From Siphlonurus alternatus (lineage: Eukaryota; Arthropoda; Insecta; Ephemeroptera; Siphlonuridae), in the NCBI GenBank assembly GCA_949825025.1, contig OX463778.1, positions 39,509,194 through 39,573,193 of the forward strand: a DNA stretch of 64,000 bases, written 5' to 3'. Both the position numbers and the translations under genes were made by a program. The notes beneath the pieces are model-generated. The model saw nothing but the letters and a program-made list of their open reading frames with translations. It was not told where the DNA came from and made no database searches. Shown in pieces: positions 29,201-46,343 of this stretch. Numbering within the stretch: position 1 is the first letter of the stretch; each line of letters begins with the position of its first letter.

Positions 29201-29490
29201 TTCTCTCGAGCATCATGAGGCGTGCCCTACTTGATGAGGTTGGTAAATCAATTAGTTAAAGTAGTTATTACTACGAATTAAATAAATCAATAATTAAAAT
29301 AATATTTGTTTGTTTGTATAAATCAGGGTTCATAATTAGCTCTAATTAAAAGTTTGATGCTTTATTTATTCAATACAAAAATATAAAGCAATGATTCAAG
29401 CTTTAAATTTATTAAATTACCATGTTTGCTTTAAAAAAATTACAAGTCAACAAGAATTTAATTAGTAATATTTATACTGTTAATGTATTT

Positions 29491-29553
<63 letters not shown>

Positions 29554-30190
29554 TTTTGCTATTTTGCTATTTTTTAACCAACCAAATTGTTTTGCTTTTC
29601 TACAAAATCACTTGTTCATAATAAAAGTAATTTCATGTACTTTTATTTTGAAAAAGTACCAAAAAACAAAAAAAACAACAACAGAATCTTAACATTATAT
29701 GTATCTCATTTCTTCATTTTATCTATATCTGGTTATATCAATATTTTGTAAATTAACGATGTGACAAGTGGTTTACAAGGTACAGGTGGTCTCATATTGC
29801 ATCTTTTGATCCAGAGCTCCGCCCCTCTGCTGACTCAGCTGCGGTCAGTGTACAATTCAGTGCTGCAGCTGCAGAGCATTGAGGCAAAGCTGAGTGAACG
29901 AGCATACCGAGAGCTTGAGCGCCGGAACGCCGTGGAGCGAGAGGCTGAACGGCTCGAGAAGGAAGGAACGTACAGCTCGAGCATTGCATCAGATTCAGCG
30001 GAAGAGCGAGCAAGGAAGGATTTTCGACTTCACATCAAGGCCATCAGAGGAGAGTTGCGTTCACTTGCCTCCAGCTACCAGGTAACAATGAGCTGTGAAA
30101 TTTGTTAAATCTCTTTGTATTTCAGTATTTTATCATTATCAAATTTTGTAGCAAGTTTATTATTTATTTAGGAACTTATGATTGCAACAA

Positions 30191-30240
<50 letters not shown>

Positions 30241-31062
30241 GGTAAAGGGAGGTCATTAATGTACAGTCCAATACCAAACTTTCCCATTTTGGAAAAAATT
30301 AAAAATTTTGCCCATGAACCCATAAAAATATGAAATTTGAGTTTTGGGCAAACAAGGTATCTAAAATCCTACTAATTTTGCCCCCAGAAAGATGAATTCA
30401 TCAACCAAAAAATTTTCAAACAATATTTACGGGTTGTAGAATTTTTGAAAGTTTAGAAAGCTGAATTTTAAACGTTCCCGCTGTGGAAAAAGGGTTTTTG
30501 CAACACACTTTTTGATTCAAAGCCAAATTAACATGGGAAAAAGGGGGTTTTGCAGCACAATTTTTTGGTACCAAATAAAAAGTGCTAAAACGAATAAGAA
30601 TCAATAATAAACCAATTTTTGAAAGTTTGGTTAAAAGCTGTTTTTGCAACTAGCAGACTCATATATTTTATAAAGAGATTAAAAAAATACACCCTGACAA
30701 CAATTTTATTGATTGTATTATAATAGCTATTTAATTTTAAGTTATAGCATTAATGAGTTAAATTTTTAAATGTAATCCACAGCAATAAAAATAATGTTAG
30801 TTTTATTTCTCTTGTTTGATGAATAACTAAGTACTGTATTTTTAAATGTTATTAAAACATTTTTTGTTATTATTTTCAGGAAATGGTAAAATTATTTTTA
30901 CTTGCTCTTGCATCTCACACGAATGAAGAACTACAATTCTTGAGCTATCGTCTAGATTTTAACGAATATTACAAGAACTCTGACAAGCGACTGAGTGCTC
31001 CGTGCACTCTTAACTTCCGTCGTCGCAGTGGCAGGCCTGAGATGACGTCGCAGGTGTTGTGA
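20226..31062 (+). CDS. TUBGCP3: Gamma-tubulin complex component 3 (GCP3), complete, 15 exons
   Basis: Exons: 20226-20304, 23759-23928, 24018-24231, 24514-24627, 24704-24810, 25068-25253, 25544-25747, 26481-26617, 26684-26838, 27097-27289, 27935-28139, 28546-28681, 29027-29238, 29815-30081, 30880-31062. The sum is 2562 nt, 853 aa plus stop (human GCP3 is about 907 aa). The protein nucleates microtubules as part of the gamma-tubulin small and ring complexes at centrosomes and spindle poles. The GRIP1 region runs from about residue 193 (LKELLFAFQGIGG) to about 455; the GRIP2 gamma-tubulin-binding half spans about 495-825. Strong family signatures are RRYLLLGQGDF (about 502-512), LGWDVFTLQYCVDGPIA, LWRAKRMEWVL, QMQYYLMFE and, near the end, LSYRLDFNEYY. 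The N-terminal 190 residues are the variable GCP3 extension. Exon 13 ends at a weak GTTGGT donor, chosen because it gives the same spacing as human GCP3; an alternative at 29243 would add about 10 residues. Intron 1 (3.4 kb) is packed with LINE fragments. Confidence 0.95.
20617..21650 (-). mobile_element. LINE-A fragment: 3' half of a non-LTR reverse transcriptase ORF
   Basis: The minus-strand frame at 20631-21626 reads through about 330 residues with RT landmarks in order: [21 protein letters not shown], the FADDS catalytic box, the NKMKLN motif and KYLGVML, followed by the thumb and C-terminal region. The 5' end is truncated at about 21,640, before the first RT motifs, and the 3' end carries the GCCACCGTGG hairpin shared with other LINE-A copies in the window. 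It lies inside intron 1 of TUBGCP3, antisense to the gene. The frame shows no obvious break, so it is a rather young but 5'-truncated, non-autonomous copy. The clade is probably Jockey/CR1-like; this is not resolved. Confidence 0.88.
21651..22690 (-). mobile_element. LINE-B fragment: second, different non-LTR retrotransposon 3' end
   Basis: On the minus strand, 22690-22235 encodes an RT thumb-region stretch (VKYLGIVLDSTLNF, then IIAPHFEYCASL). After a frame change it continues with CKRTHTKLLLETLQWLSVKQR near 22,200, and after another with CGKKLFNELPDNIK near 21,930. At least two frameshifts therefore break the ORF. The 5' end is missing. Sequence and motif spacing differ from LINE-A next to it, so this is a separate family that inserted beside it in TUBGCP3 intron 1. 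Confidence 0.8.
22812..22948 (+). mobile_element. LINE-A 3'-terminal fragment, sense orientation
   Basis: About 135 bp match, in reverse complement, the 3' end of the LINE-A copy at 57,365-57,480. It includes the end of the coding region (frame ...MSCLRGF then stop), the hairpin GCCACCGTGGCGTAGCCAC and a short (ATT)n tail at about 22,938-22,953. It is severely 5' truncated, as is typical of target-primed reverse transcription. Confidence 0.75.
22949..23758. other. Rest of TUBGCP3 intron 1: AT-rich, dense in TACAGTA/TACTGTA
   Basis: No coding signal. The stretch carries many TACAGTA, TACTGTA and TATGCATA-type words (for example around 23,029, 23,198, 23,240 and 23,596) and a 15-base run rich in G at about 23,641-23,656. 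It ends with the AACAG acceptor of exon 2. Confidence 0.6.
25822..26175. mobile_element. MITE with TTAA target duplication in TUBGCP3 intron 7
   Basis: About 354 bp form one large imperfect palindrome. TTAA occurs at 25818-25821 and 26176-26179, immediately outside the ends. The left end AAGAGGGGAACC matches the reverse complement of the right end, AGGAGTGGAATC. The arms are about 150 bp with a short unpaired centre (about 25,985-26,010). There is no transposase ORF. A TTAA target site is used by piggyBac and Kolobok superfamilies; which one mobilised this element is not visible. Confidence 0.85.
29486..29556. repeat. (TTTA)n microsatellite in TUBGCP3 intron 13
   Basis: About 17 uninterrupted TTTA units. 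Read as protein they give a spurious Leu-Phe-Ile-Tyr open frame. A second, longer run of the same motif lies in the paralogous gene at 37,246-37,355. Confidence 0.95.
30192..30660. repeat. (TA)n run followed by an unclassified interspersed repeat
   Basis: 30,192-30,237 is (TA)n. The following 420 bp contain two related segments built around GGGAAAAAGGGTTTTTGCA (near 30,485 and 30,540), so they are internally repetitive. I recognise no protein or family. The stretch lies in TUBGCP3 intron 14. Confidence 0.6.
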
Positions 31063-31324
31063 CATGAGGCCGTAGCAGTACCCTCAAGCTCTCTGCCACG
31101 ACATCGTTCCCTCGGTCGAACCAGGAAAGCCAAGGCAATCTGATGTTGTGTGGGGTGAGGTTAAACACCACCTCACCCTTATGTCTTCCGGGCAAAACTT
31201 CTGTAACTCGTGTTTGAATCTCAAGGCAGCTGCTCTCACAGTGCTGTTGTATGCACAATCTCATTATTTTTTACTTTTATTATTTAAAAAAATATTTTAA
31301 TTCTGTTTAATTTTTAGTATTTAC

Positions 31325-31330
31325 AATAAA
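31325..31330 (+). terminator. Candidate poly(A) signal of TUBGCP3
   Basis: AATAAA, 263 bases after the stop codon; it is the first canonical hexamer seen downstream. Confidence 0.5.
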
Positions 31331-31934
31331 AGAAGAACAAAAAAAGCATGAAGTAGAGGCATGTACAGTTCAATGTATTTATAATTGCAATTTTCTTCAT
31401 GTTTTTTTTTTTTTTTTTTTATTATTTTAATGCACTTGCTTGCTAGTGTTCAAAACAAACAAACTATATTATTTTATTTGTATTACAACTGGGATAGAAG
31501 CCTCAAATTATTTACTGTCACCTTTTTATGTTTTTAATTGTGTCTAACAAGGCAAACTTAATCGGTATATGAGCATCTCACATAGAAGTGTTTGGCCCTA
31601 TCCTATACTGTGATTGAGTTTAAATTATTGATATCCCAATCATATTGTGGCGCCACCAGTATAAGATAAAAAATTAACTCGCAAAATCTGCTGGCTACTG
31701 GTGATAAAACACCTATGGGGTGAAGCTAAATCTTGGAGCGATTTCAACCCAGAACCTTCATGGATACAAGACACTAAAAGATACCCATTTAATCTGCTTT
31801 GGTTTTTAAATGCTGTTAACACCCTTAAAATCAAGTTGAAATAATTGTAACACCATTGATTTAGCAAACAAACACAAGTTAGTGTTTTATATGACTCAGC
31901 AACTTTCACCATGGTTTTGAAGGTGTTAAAAATA

Positions 31935-31981
<47 letters not shown>

Positions 31982-32836
31982 GTATAGTCTCTCTATCCAT
32001 AATTAGTTAATTTACAGTTAAAATCATACAGTTTGTTCACTTAAGAACAAAAATAAGTGCTCATTAACTGCTTCATGGTTTACTGACAATTTTACACATC
32101 TGCCTTCAAACTTAAACTTAACTTATGCTTTTTTAGAGATAATAGTAAGTAAAATCTGTGTGTAATTAGACAATTTGGCAAGTTTTTTTGTTGTTTTACT
32201 TCTCTCTTACATTCAGCTCCCCTCCTTCCTTATGCACACACACAATGACTCGAGTAATTTGCTATTTATTAGGTAATTAAATAAATGATCTATGGTCAAT
32301 GCATTATATGCACTGGTTAATTAAAAATGCCATATATTGTATTGGATTAATGTCCGTAATTAACTGCATGTACCTGTATTAAATGGCATAATCAAACAAA
32401 ATGTATCATCACAGTACTATGTTTTATATTCTTGGGTCCAGTAAAATATATTACACTTCTTATAAATTAGTACTGTGTATAAATAGTAATCTTGGTGTCA
32501 AACTTGTACTCTGTTAATAATACTGTAATATCGTTAATGGGTAATTTAAAAAAAAAAAAAATATGAGTTAAATTATGTCTTTTAAATTGTCACAAATTGT
32601 TTCCCTAATAATATTAGTTATCTATTAACATAATATATATCACAACTTAAATGGTTTATTTTCCTTAAAATTGAATATTTATTAACATATTATATACAGT
32701 AAAACATATATTGTTATAAAACTATTATTGAGTCACCTAACTACCTTTTCAAATTTTGAAACTTTTTAATTATTCATAGCTGACACTATTTTATAGTTTC
32801 ACCTAGCAATAATTTAATTGATAAAAATTATTTATG

Positions 32837-32880
<44 letters not shown>

Positions 32881-34217
32881 TTATTGCAAGTAATTTTTGT
32901 TATTGAATCTTTATCATCGCATGGACCCAACAATATTTTAGTTTCTTTTCTTTTTTTTTTTTTTGTTTTTTGTTTTGTTATTTTTATTTTGGCATGTGAT
33001 TATACAATGTTTCATATTTTTCGTATTTAATGTCATCTATATTATTTATACTGTAATGTCACAAAAAGTGAGAATACGACAACAAAACAAATTTCTATCA
33101 TTGTTTTTAAAATTCTGTTCAAGTATATATGAAGTTTTATTTAAAAAAAAAAAAGACTAATAGTGCCAGCGTCAAATCCAAAATATTAGAGGTTGCTCTC
33201 TTTTACTTTCTAAAAGCACTCCTGTCGCTTGCTGTATATTATTTAATAAGGTCCTTCCAGATTTGTTTAAATATAAAATGTTCTTCCACCAACAGTTTAT
33301 AGCTGTATTTGTAAATGTCCATTTAACTTTTAGTGCCAAAATTTGTAGCCATTAACCATGTCCTTTGTCTACATAACAATAAAATTGTCTTATTCTATAT
33401 AATTATAATAATACAAACTTAAAAATTTATTGGCAATCCCATTGAAATAATTATTATTGTGAAATTAAATTTATCGTTGGTTTAGCTGAGAATGAAATAA
33501 AATTAATAGAGTATTGACCTCAAAATTTTTATTGCAGAAATGGATAGAGCGTGCAAAGTTATGCTACCCTGAATTTTTTCAGATATTTTAGAGCCCGGGA
33601 ACTATTTTTAAAAAATTATTGAAAGTTCTTTTTGTAACGTCACGAGACGCCGCTCCTTAACAAAAAGATAGGACTTGCCGCCGCGTGACGTCACAAAAAG
33701 GACTTTCAATAATTTTTTAAAAATAGTTCCCGGGCTCAAAAAAATCTGAAAAAAATCAGGGGAGCATAACTTTGCACGCTCTATCCATTTCTGCAATAAA
33801 AAATTTTGACGTCAATACTCCATTCATTCTAATTATGTTGCTTTCTTAAAATTTTATTGATAGTTTTTAAAGTAGAGTGTCTATCAGGAAAAAAGGTTGA
33901 GTTAGTATTTTTTTAAAATAGTTCAAGTGATAAATATTGTAACATAATCTGTAAGACAGACAACAGTAACAAATAAGCTAGACAAGAATAAAAATTAATA
34001 CATTATGCATAAAGACGACATAATTCATAATTATATGATTGTATGATTGATGTTGATTGCATGGGCTCCATGTAGACTTGCTATTTAAAATTGTTTACAT
34101 TGTTTTAAACAATGAATAAAAAACGAGAAGGTTGTTGAAAATATTATTTGAATTAAAGTAAACAATTCTTGTACCGGAAAATTAAAAAATAATGTGCCCA
34201 GGGAAGCAATTTTCTAA
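31331..34217. other. Spacer between the two GCP3 genes
   Basis: No gene is visible. The stretch contains a T20 run (about 31,400-31,420), a 44-base poly-A at about 31,936-31,979, (AT)n at about 32,840-32,878, a short poly-T near 32,950 and the palindromic MITE at 33,509-33,820. Open frames of 60-90 codons here are AT-rich and without family features. The promoter of the downstream gene should lie in the last few hundred bases, but no motif stands out. Confidence 0.6.
33509..33820. mobile_element. Palindromic MITE upstream of the second GCP3 gene
   Basis: Inverted arms of about 140 bp begin GAGTATTGAC on the left and end GTCAATACTC on the right. They share the segments ATTGCAGAAATGGATAGAGC and ATAGTTCCCGGGCTC in opposite orientation, around a centre near 33,665. 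A clear target duplication is not seen. Non-autonomous; superfamily unknown. Confidence 0.8.
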
Positions 34218-41009
<6,792 letters not shown>

Positions 41010-41048
41010 ATATTTATTGTAACTTTCATTGTTCATTTAAAGTTTTAA

Positions 41049-41054
41049 AATAAA
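41049..41054 (+). terminator. Poly(A) signal of the GCP3 paralogue
   Basis: AATAAA 40 bases after the stop codon, a good position for 3'-end formation. Confidence 0.65.
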
Positions 41055-41520
41055 CAATTTGTGTTTAAGCATATTTTTTTTCTCTCTTTCTCTCCAAGCA
41101 GTTAATTTCCAATATTTTTATTTATACATTGAATGAAATGGCACTTGCAGCAAAAATATTCAGCATTTAAAATTATAGACATTTATTTTTAAGTTTCTAT
41201 ATTTTAAATTCATCAAGCACCTAATAAATTCATTTATGTCCACAACTAACTTGAAAGACAATACAAGGAAAACTTTTTTTTTTTTTTTTTTATAATAAAA
41301 TTGTGTTATGTACTAACTTGAAAGAGAAACTACTGGTAATTTATAAAAGTTGAATTTTAATTTATTATACCAGGCTCTGCTTTGAAAATAAAGCAATTTT
41401 TTTAAAAAAATAAGTTTTCCTTGTATTGGAATTGGATAGTTCATATTCAATGAAAATATTCTCATTTTAGTAAAATATTTATTCTTGAAAATGAATTGTT
41501 AACCTTTTTCTAACTAGATA

Positions 41521-41807
41521 GCAAAGTCTTCTGCTCGTTGTTAGTAAACAAAGTATTGTTGTGTAATGTCTGTCACGTGAAAGGAAAAACATGGGACAGT
41601 TGTTGATTTACATGTTAACTTATGGAAAATGACCGTTAATTATGAAGTTGACACCGTTGCCTAGCGCCAACAATGCCATTACGTTCTCTGCTCTGGTGGC
41701 AAAATTAGGCACTACGTCGTCCCATGTTTAACAATGAAAAAGGCTTCATGCTACAGACATTATAAACAATGGTTTGTTACAACCATTGTGCGAGTAGAAG
41801 ACTTTGC
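41521..41807. mobile_element. MITE with TAGATA target duplication between convergent genes
   Basis: The ends are GCAAAGTCTTCT and AGAAGACTTTGC. TAGATA flanks both sides (41515-41520 and 41808-41813). The outer arms of about 60 bp are complementary with substitutions, and an internal pair CATGGGAC/GTCCCATG extends the fold. The right end lies 10 bp from the GTDC1 stop codon, so the GTDC1 3' UTR would begin in this element. Confidence 0.8.
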
Positions 41808-41822
41808 TAGATAGTAGTAAGT

Positions 41823-44800
41823 TTAATCACTTGACAAGAGTTCTCTGTATGCGGGAAGCAGCTGCTTTGTGCTGAACTTTGTCAGATCAATGTCAAGATG
41901 CTGTGAGCGATGTCTTGGTAGCTGTGGGTCATGACAGAAGAGTGTGAGACGCTCTGTCAGGTGTTCGGAGCTCTGGTAAAGGCACTCCGCAGGGTAGAAC
42001 TCAGGGTAGACCAGCCTGTCCGGGCACAGTGGGTAGCAGTGGCAAGACACGGCCTCCAACCTGAAGAAGAAATTTTAACTGTAACTAGAAATATTTTAAT
42101 TTGATGTTATTTTTTTTTATTTAGTTAGTGTAATTAAAATAATTTAAAATATTGAATTGGGAAGATCTTCTTTTCTTCTTTGAATTGAATATATTTATAT
42201 AGCTTAATATTACTAAGAAGTTACTGCAATAAATTGTATACTCTGCTCATTTTGTACATTGCATTTTAATATTTATGACAGAAAACATAGAGAAAAATAA
42301 TGACACTGGAAATTTGTGATGTATGTAAATAAATTAATATTGCATTAAGAAAATTTGTTTGCAAAACAATATTGTAATTGTATTGATTTATTATTATTAT
42401 TATTATTTTCTGCATATATCATTAAACGTTTCTTATGGAATTATGGCATACAAGTTAGAGATATATTTATTATTATTATTAGTCTTTTATTAAACACAGA
42501 AAGTGTACATATTAACAGCACTAGAAACATACATTATAGAAAAACATTACAATAGAACACATAAAACATACATACAAAACATATATAATAGTTACAGAAT
42601 AATAGAACAATAGAAAATGATAATAAAACAATATAAAATAAAATAACAGATGATACTAGCTAACAGCCTGTTACATCATAATAATAATATATCATATATA
42701 TGATCACATATATAAAACAAAATATGACATAGAAAATAGATAGAATAAAAAACTTATTGCTTCATTGCTATTCAAAATCTATAGACTATATGAAATCTCC
42801 CCTGGCATAATCGCTAATAGGCTTAATTCTAGATTTACAGATATTTAAATGATATTGGCTACAATATTCATTACATAATTTACATACACAAGATTGTTCA
42901 GCTTTATGATAACCAGAAGATTTACAAATTAGATGGTGGAAGCCGTGAACAGCCTGGCGAGTTAAAACATTTCTAACATTGGATCTATCCAATTGGGGCA
43001 GACACCAATATTTACATGTCATAGCATCAGTGCTGTAAAACTCAGGATTAATATCCTGAGATTTTTGATTCCTGACAGCTATATTTATTATATTTTTACA
43101 TAAAACAATAATTTATAATATTGCATTCTTTACAAATTTAGGGCTTATCTAAAAATTAAAGCTTGACTTGTTACTTCCATGTACAGTGGCGTGCGGTGGC
43201 TTTTTACTTAGGGTAATCGCAAAAGAAAATAGACCAGCCCCCACACGGACGGCGCGTGAGCGCCCACCCCTAGCGCGCCGCAGGTGCGAAATTTTTGGAT
43301 GCCACGCCCCTTTTAAAGAATGTAATTACACTTTTAATTGTACGTATTTACAATATATATCAAAATAAACATATCATACATTGAGTCGTGGAATTGAAGA
43401 TAAAACTCTTAAAATAAATTACAACTTATGTTTATAAATTTAATGATGCGTTTGGATCAATAGCTAGCTAGTATTCACAAATTAAAAATTAGTATTTTAT
43501 TCTGGGACAGCAATCAAGGCCCTTAAATAATTAGCATACAAAATGTACATACAGGATATAAAGTAAAAATGGATTCTGTAAAAATCTCGTCCGTTCTGTG
43601 CGTAATTTTGATAATTATAAACATATATAATTATAATATATATAACAAATATTTTTCGTATATTTGAAACCACAAAATAATAAAATTGCCTATATAACCC
43701 TGTTATTAAAACCAGAAAGTATGAATTTTATAATTCAGATCACTTTAAACTTTTTATTTTTTTGTTTAAAACAATTAAGTAGGGAGCAAATTTACGTTAA
43801 AATTAATTTAAAAATCAAAATTATAGAATGTATGCATAATTATAACAAATTAACTTCAAAATCTGCGCGCAAGTTTATTATTATCTTTTGCGCCGACGAT
43901 CGGAAATCTTCGGCAATCCGAGCAGGTCCGAGAATCGCTACGAGCTGTGATGCAGAATCCTGTGTTATCGGGATAGGCCACTTCCCCTACTACCCCTCTC
44001 GCTGCTCTTTGCGTTCCCTGCAATAGCGCCGTAAGGCTGCACCGCAGCTTGGTAGCGATGCGGTAGAGTGGGGGTATACAGGAAACGCGCGAACTTATAA
44101 GAAACGTTTGAAAAGAATTTACTGCATCTTGATGTCGAGTGTATCAAAAGACACAGTTTCTCTACAAATGCAATAAAAAAAGTTTTTCGTCAAAAACCCA
44201 GGGCAACCGGCGGTTATTGCGATTACATGGACCGCACGCCACTGTCCATGTATGGTAATGTAATCTTCACTCACATGGCCACACCAAAGAACTCGTGAAT
44301 GGCAGTAGAGACTACAACATCTGCCGCCCTCAGAGTGTTAAGGTAGTCCTCCCTCGACTCTTGGCGGCCCCAACACACCACTCTATCTCCTAGCTTCTCC
44401 CGTGCTTCCGCCACAATCTGTGGCACGTCTGCTGAGCTTTGGCCTAACATAGAGACTTGGAACTGTAGCCCTGCTCTGGCAAGGTTAAGTAGCACCTTCA
44501 CGAATGATTCAGGGTCTTTGTCATGTTCCCTGAAACACACAAAAGAATGTAGGGTTAGTTTTTACTTAAAGTAAAGTTGTTGAAAATGTTTTATTTTTAA
44601 GCAAGCTGCAATAATAAATATTAATATTACCAGCGATGAGGCCAGACAATGTGTAATGGTCCGTGCTTATCCAAGGTAGATGGAACCGTTTCAGGGAGAT
44701 CAACTGGGAAGTGAAGCACACGACACTTGGGGGAAATTTTTTCAGGAAGTCCCACAGGCCGGCAGTCAGGCTGAAGCTTCAGGAACTTTGGCATAGTCTC

Positions 44801-46343
44801 AAGGAAGGAGCGGAGGTTGAACTCCGAGTTGAACACAATAATATCCGCCACCAGACTGAAAATAAATCAAGCTAATTAGTTCTGGCTTGGATTTATTTAT
44901 ATTCCATTTTCTCAATACTTACCAAGTTAAAATTTGATTGTATCCATACTGAAAATCTCTATCTTGTACTTTTCTAACAGGATAAACAAGCTGATTTTCA
45001 TGAAAATATACAATTTTTTTAATCATATTTAAGTCAGGACGAAGAGCTATCAATTCTGCAAGATTCAGTACACAGCTTGCAAAGAGCACTCTGAAAAATA
45101 AGAAATATAATAGTTTAATATTGTGCAAATAACAAATAAATTATTAAAAATATTATAGCTAGTGGTGAGCGGTGAATTTTTGATCTTGAATTCTTTAATT
45201 TAATTACATACTTTTGTGCAATAAAGGTGAACATTTGTTGTCTAGCTGCTCTACCACTCACCACTGAAAATTTTACAGTTATATAAGTTAATTAAAAAAA
45301 AAAGAGGGGAAAAAAATGCAAATTAAGTTATATGAGATGGGTTGCGGTATTAAATTTTGAGGCATTATCTGATTCTTTTAAACTTTTCTTTCACATACTT
45401 GGAATCATGCCGCAGCAAAATCAAGCTCATCAAGCTTACGGCACTACAATTTTTTGTTGCAGCATTGGCGCCAACAATTTTCAGACTATGTGAAAGCAAT
45501 ATATACAGTATGCTGTTATGTTTTTTATGGTTTAAATACAGTAAAGTAATTAAAAATAACATAGAGCCATGAAGTAAAAAAAACATACTTGAAATTGTGA
45601 TCCACAGGTATGAGCTGCGACATTCGTAGAGCTGATGTCCTTGCTCTCCAGTGCCATTTCTTGGCAGGAAGGGTTACTAGGCTACTTGTATATTTTAAGT
45701 TCAATCCTGAAAGTATAAGATATAAATTTAAACCTGCATGCATTAAAATTGTTTGCATCATGTGGTTGCAGATGCTATAGAGGCAGGAGGGAACATGGGT
45801 CGAAGCTGTAGTACGAGGGCAGCAGGAGTGACGTGAGGAAGTTTTCTTTACAGGACACGGTACATGCATGGAGAATGAAACCTGCTGGGCCGGGAGGTGG
45901 TGGAGGCGAGCAGTTCCAGGGAGTTCAAATCAAGAGGAGGCTGAGAAGTGACATAAGCCTCTTAGTCGAGCCACCGTGGTGTAGTCACAATTGCCGCCTA
46001 AGATAAACTTAACTCATAAAAGGGCATTCACAAAGTCTTAAGGCCACATTTAGGGCTCGATAATTTAAGACCAGAAATTTTGGGTCAAAAAAGCATGCCT
46101 AAAATCGGTCTTTAAATTATCGAGCCCTAAATGTGGCCTTAGGGCTTTGTGAATGCCCCTTATAATGTTTTGTTGAAATTATACTGTATAAAATTAAGAA
46201 TTTTTTACGCTGTCCAATCGAGGTCGATCCAAATGGTCATGCATGCATCATTTTATTAAAAACTACTTACCCACAACTAAGGTTTGTATGAGTTGCTGAT
46301 GAGATCCACCGTAAAATGGTTCTACTATTAGCAAGGAAGACAT
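41823..46343 (-). CDS. GTDC1: tRNA-queuosine alpha-mannosyltransferase (GTDC1/QTMAN), 6 exons
   Basis: Exons in transcription order: 46343-46271, 45706-45589, 45090-44923, 44855-44631, 44529-44275, 42060-41823. The sum is 1077 nt, 358 aa plus stop, with splice phases joining cleanly at every junction. The family transfers mannose from GDP-mannose to queuosine at position 34 of tRNA-Asp (established for human GTDC1). Visible features: the N-terminal start MSSLLIVEPFYGGSHQQL; LPAKKWHWRARTSAL; LFASCVLNLAELIALRPDL; YFHENQLVYPV; ILTCLVADIIVFNS; LHIVWPHRWEHDKDPE; and the GT4-type E-x7-E loop in EFFGVAMLEAV near residue 275. It lacks the roughly 100-residue low-complexity insert found in the human protein, which explains 358 versus about 458 aa. 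It is convergent with the GCP3 paralogue and divergent from DNAJC10. Intron 5 holds a LINE and an hAT element. Confidence 0.95.
42478..43022 (-). mobile_element. LINE-C 3' end with intact Cys/His C-terminus
   Basis: The minus-strand frame 43022-42786 encodes [20 protein letters not shown] followed by a Cys-rich segment (spacing C-x-C-x2-C-x3-C-x3-YH-x3-C), resembling the zinc-binding C-terminus of non-LTR ORF2 proteins. It ends ...YARGDFI and is followed by about 300 bp of AT-rich 3' UTR to an (ATT)n tail at about 42,465-42,481. A second copy sits in opposite orientation at 48,840-49,343. It lies in GTDC1 intron 5 in the same sense as that gene. Confidence 0.7.
43184..44244. mobile_element. 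Non-autonomous hAT-type DNA transposon with 8-bp target duplication
   Basis: TCCATGTA occurs exactly at 43176-43183 and 44245-44252. Inside it the element starts CAGTGGCGTGCGGT and ends with the exact reverse complement ACCGCACGCCACTG: 14-bp perfect terminal inverted repeats. An 8-bp duplication with CAGTGGCG-type ends is diagnostic of the hAT superfamily. The 1,061-bp interior is AT-rich in the middle with two GC-rich shoulders (about 43,220-43,320 and 43,870-44,060) and has no transposase. Inserted in GTDC1 intron 5, 30 bp from the exon-5 donor. Confidence 0.93.
45860..46005 (+). mobile_element. LINE-A 3'-terminal fragment in GTDC1 intron 1
   Basis: Plus-strand sequence ending GCCACCGTGGTGTAGTCAC then AATTGCCGCC matches the shared LINE-A 3' hairpin and GCGGCA segment. 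About 130 bp of upstream sequence resembles the very end of the coding region. Strongly 5' truncated. Confidence 0.6.
46018..46161. mobile_element. Short palindromic MITE, probably TA target
   Basis: About 144 bp. The left AAAGGGCATTCACAAAG pairs with CTTTGTGAATGCCCCTT on the right, and the inner GGGCTCGATAATTTAA pairs with its complement. TA or ATA is present on both flanks. No ORF. Confidence 0.75.

Noticed and set aside
31010..31264. Minus-strand open frame opposite the last TUBGCP3 exon
   Set aside because: It overlaps the coding end and 3' UTR of a well-supported gene and has no family features.
31936..31979. 44-base poly-A as the tail of a processed pseudogene
   Set aside because: No coding similarity or target duplication could be found upstream; it may be a SINE or LINE tail or a simple repeat.
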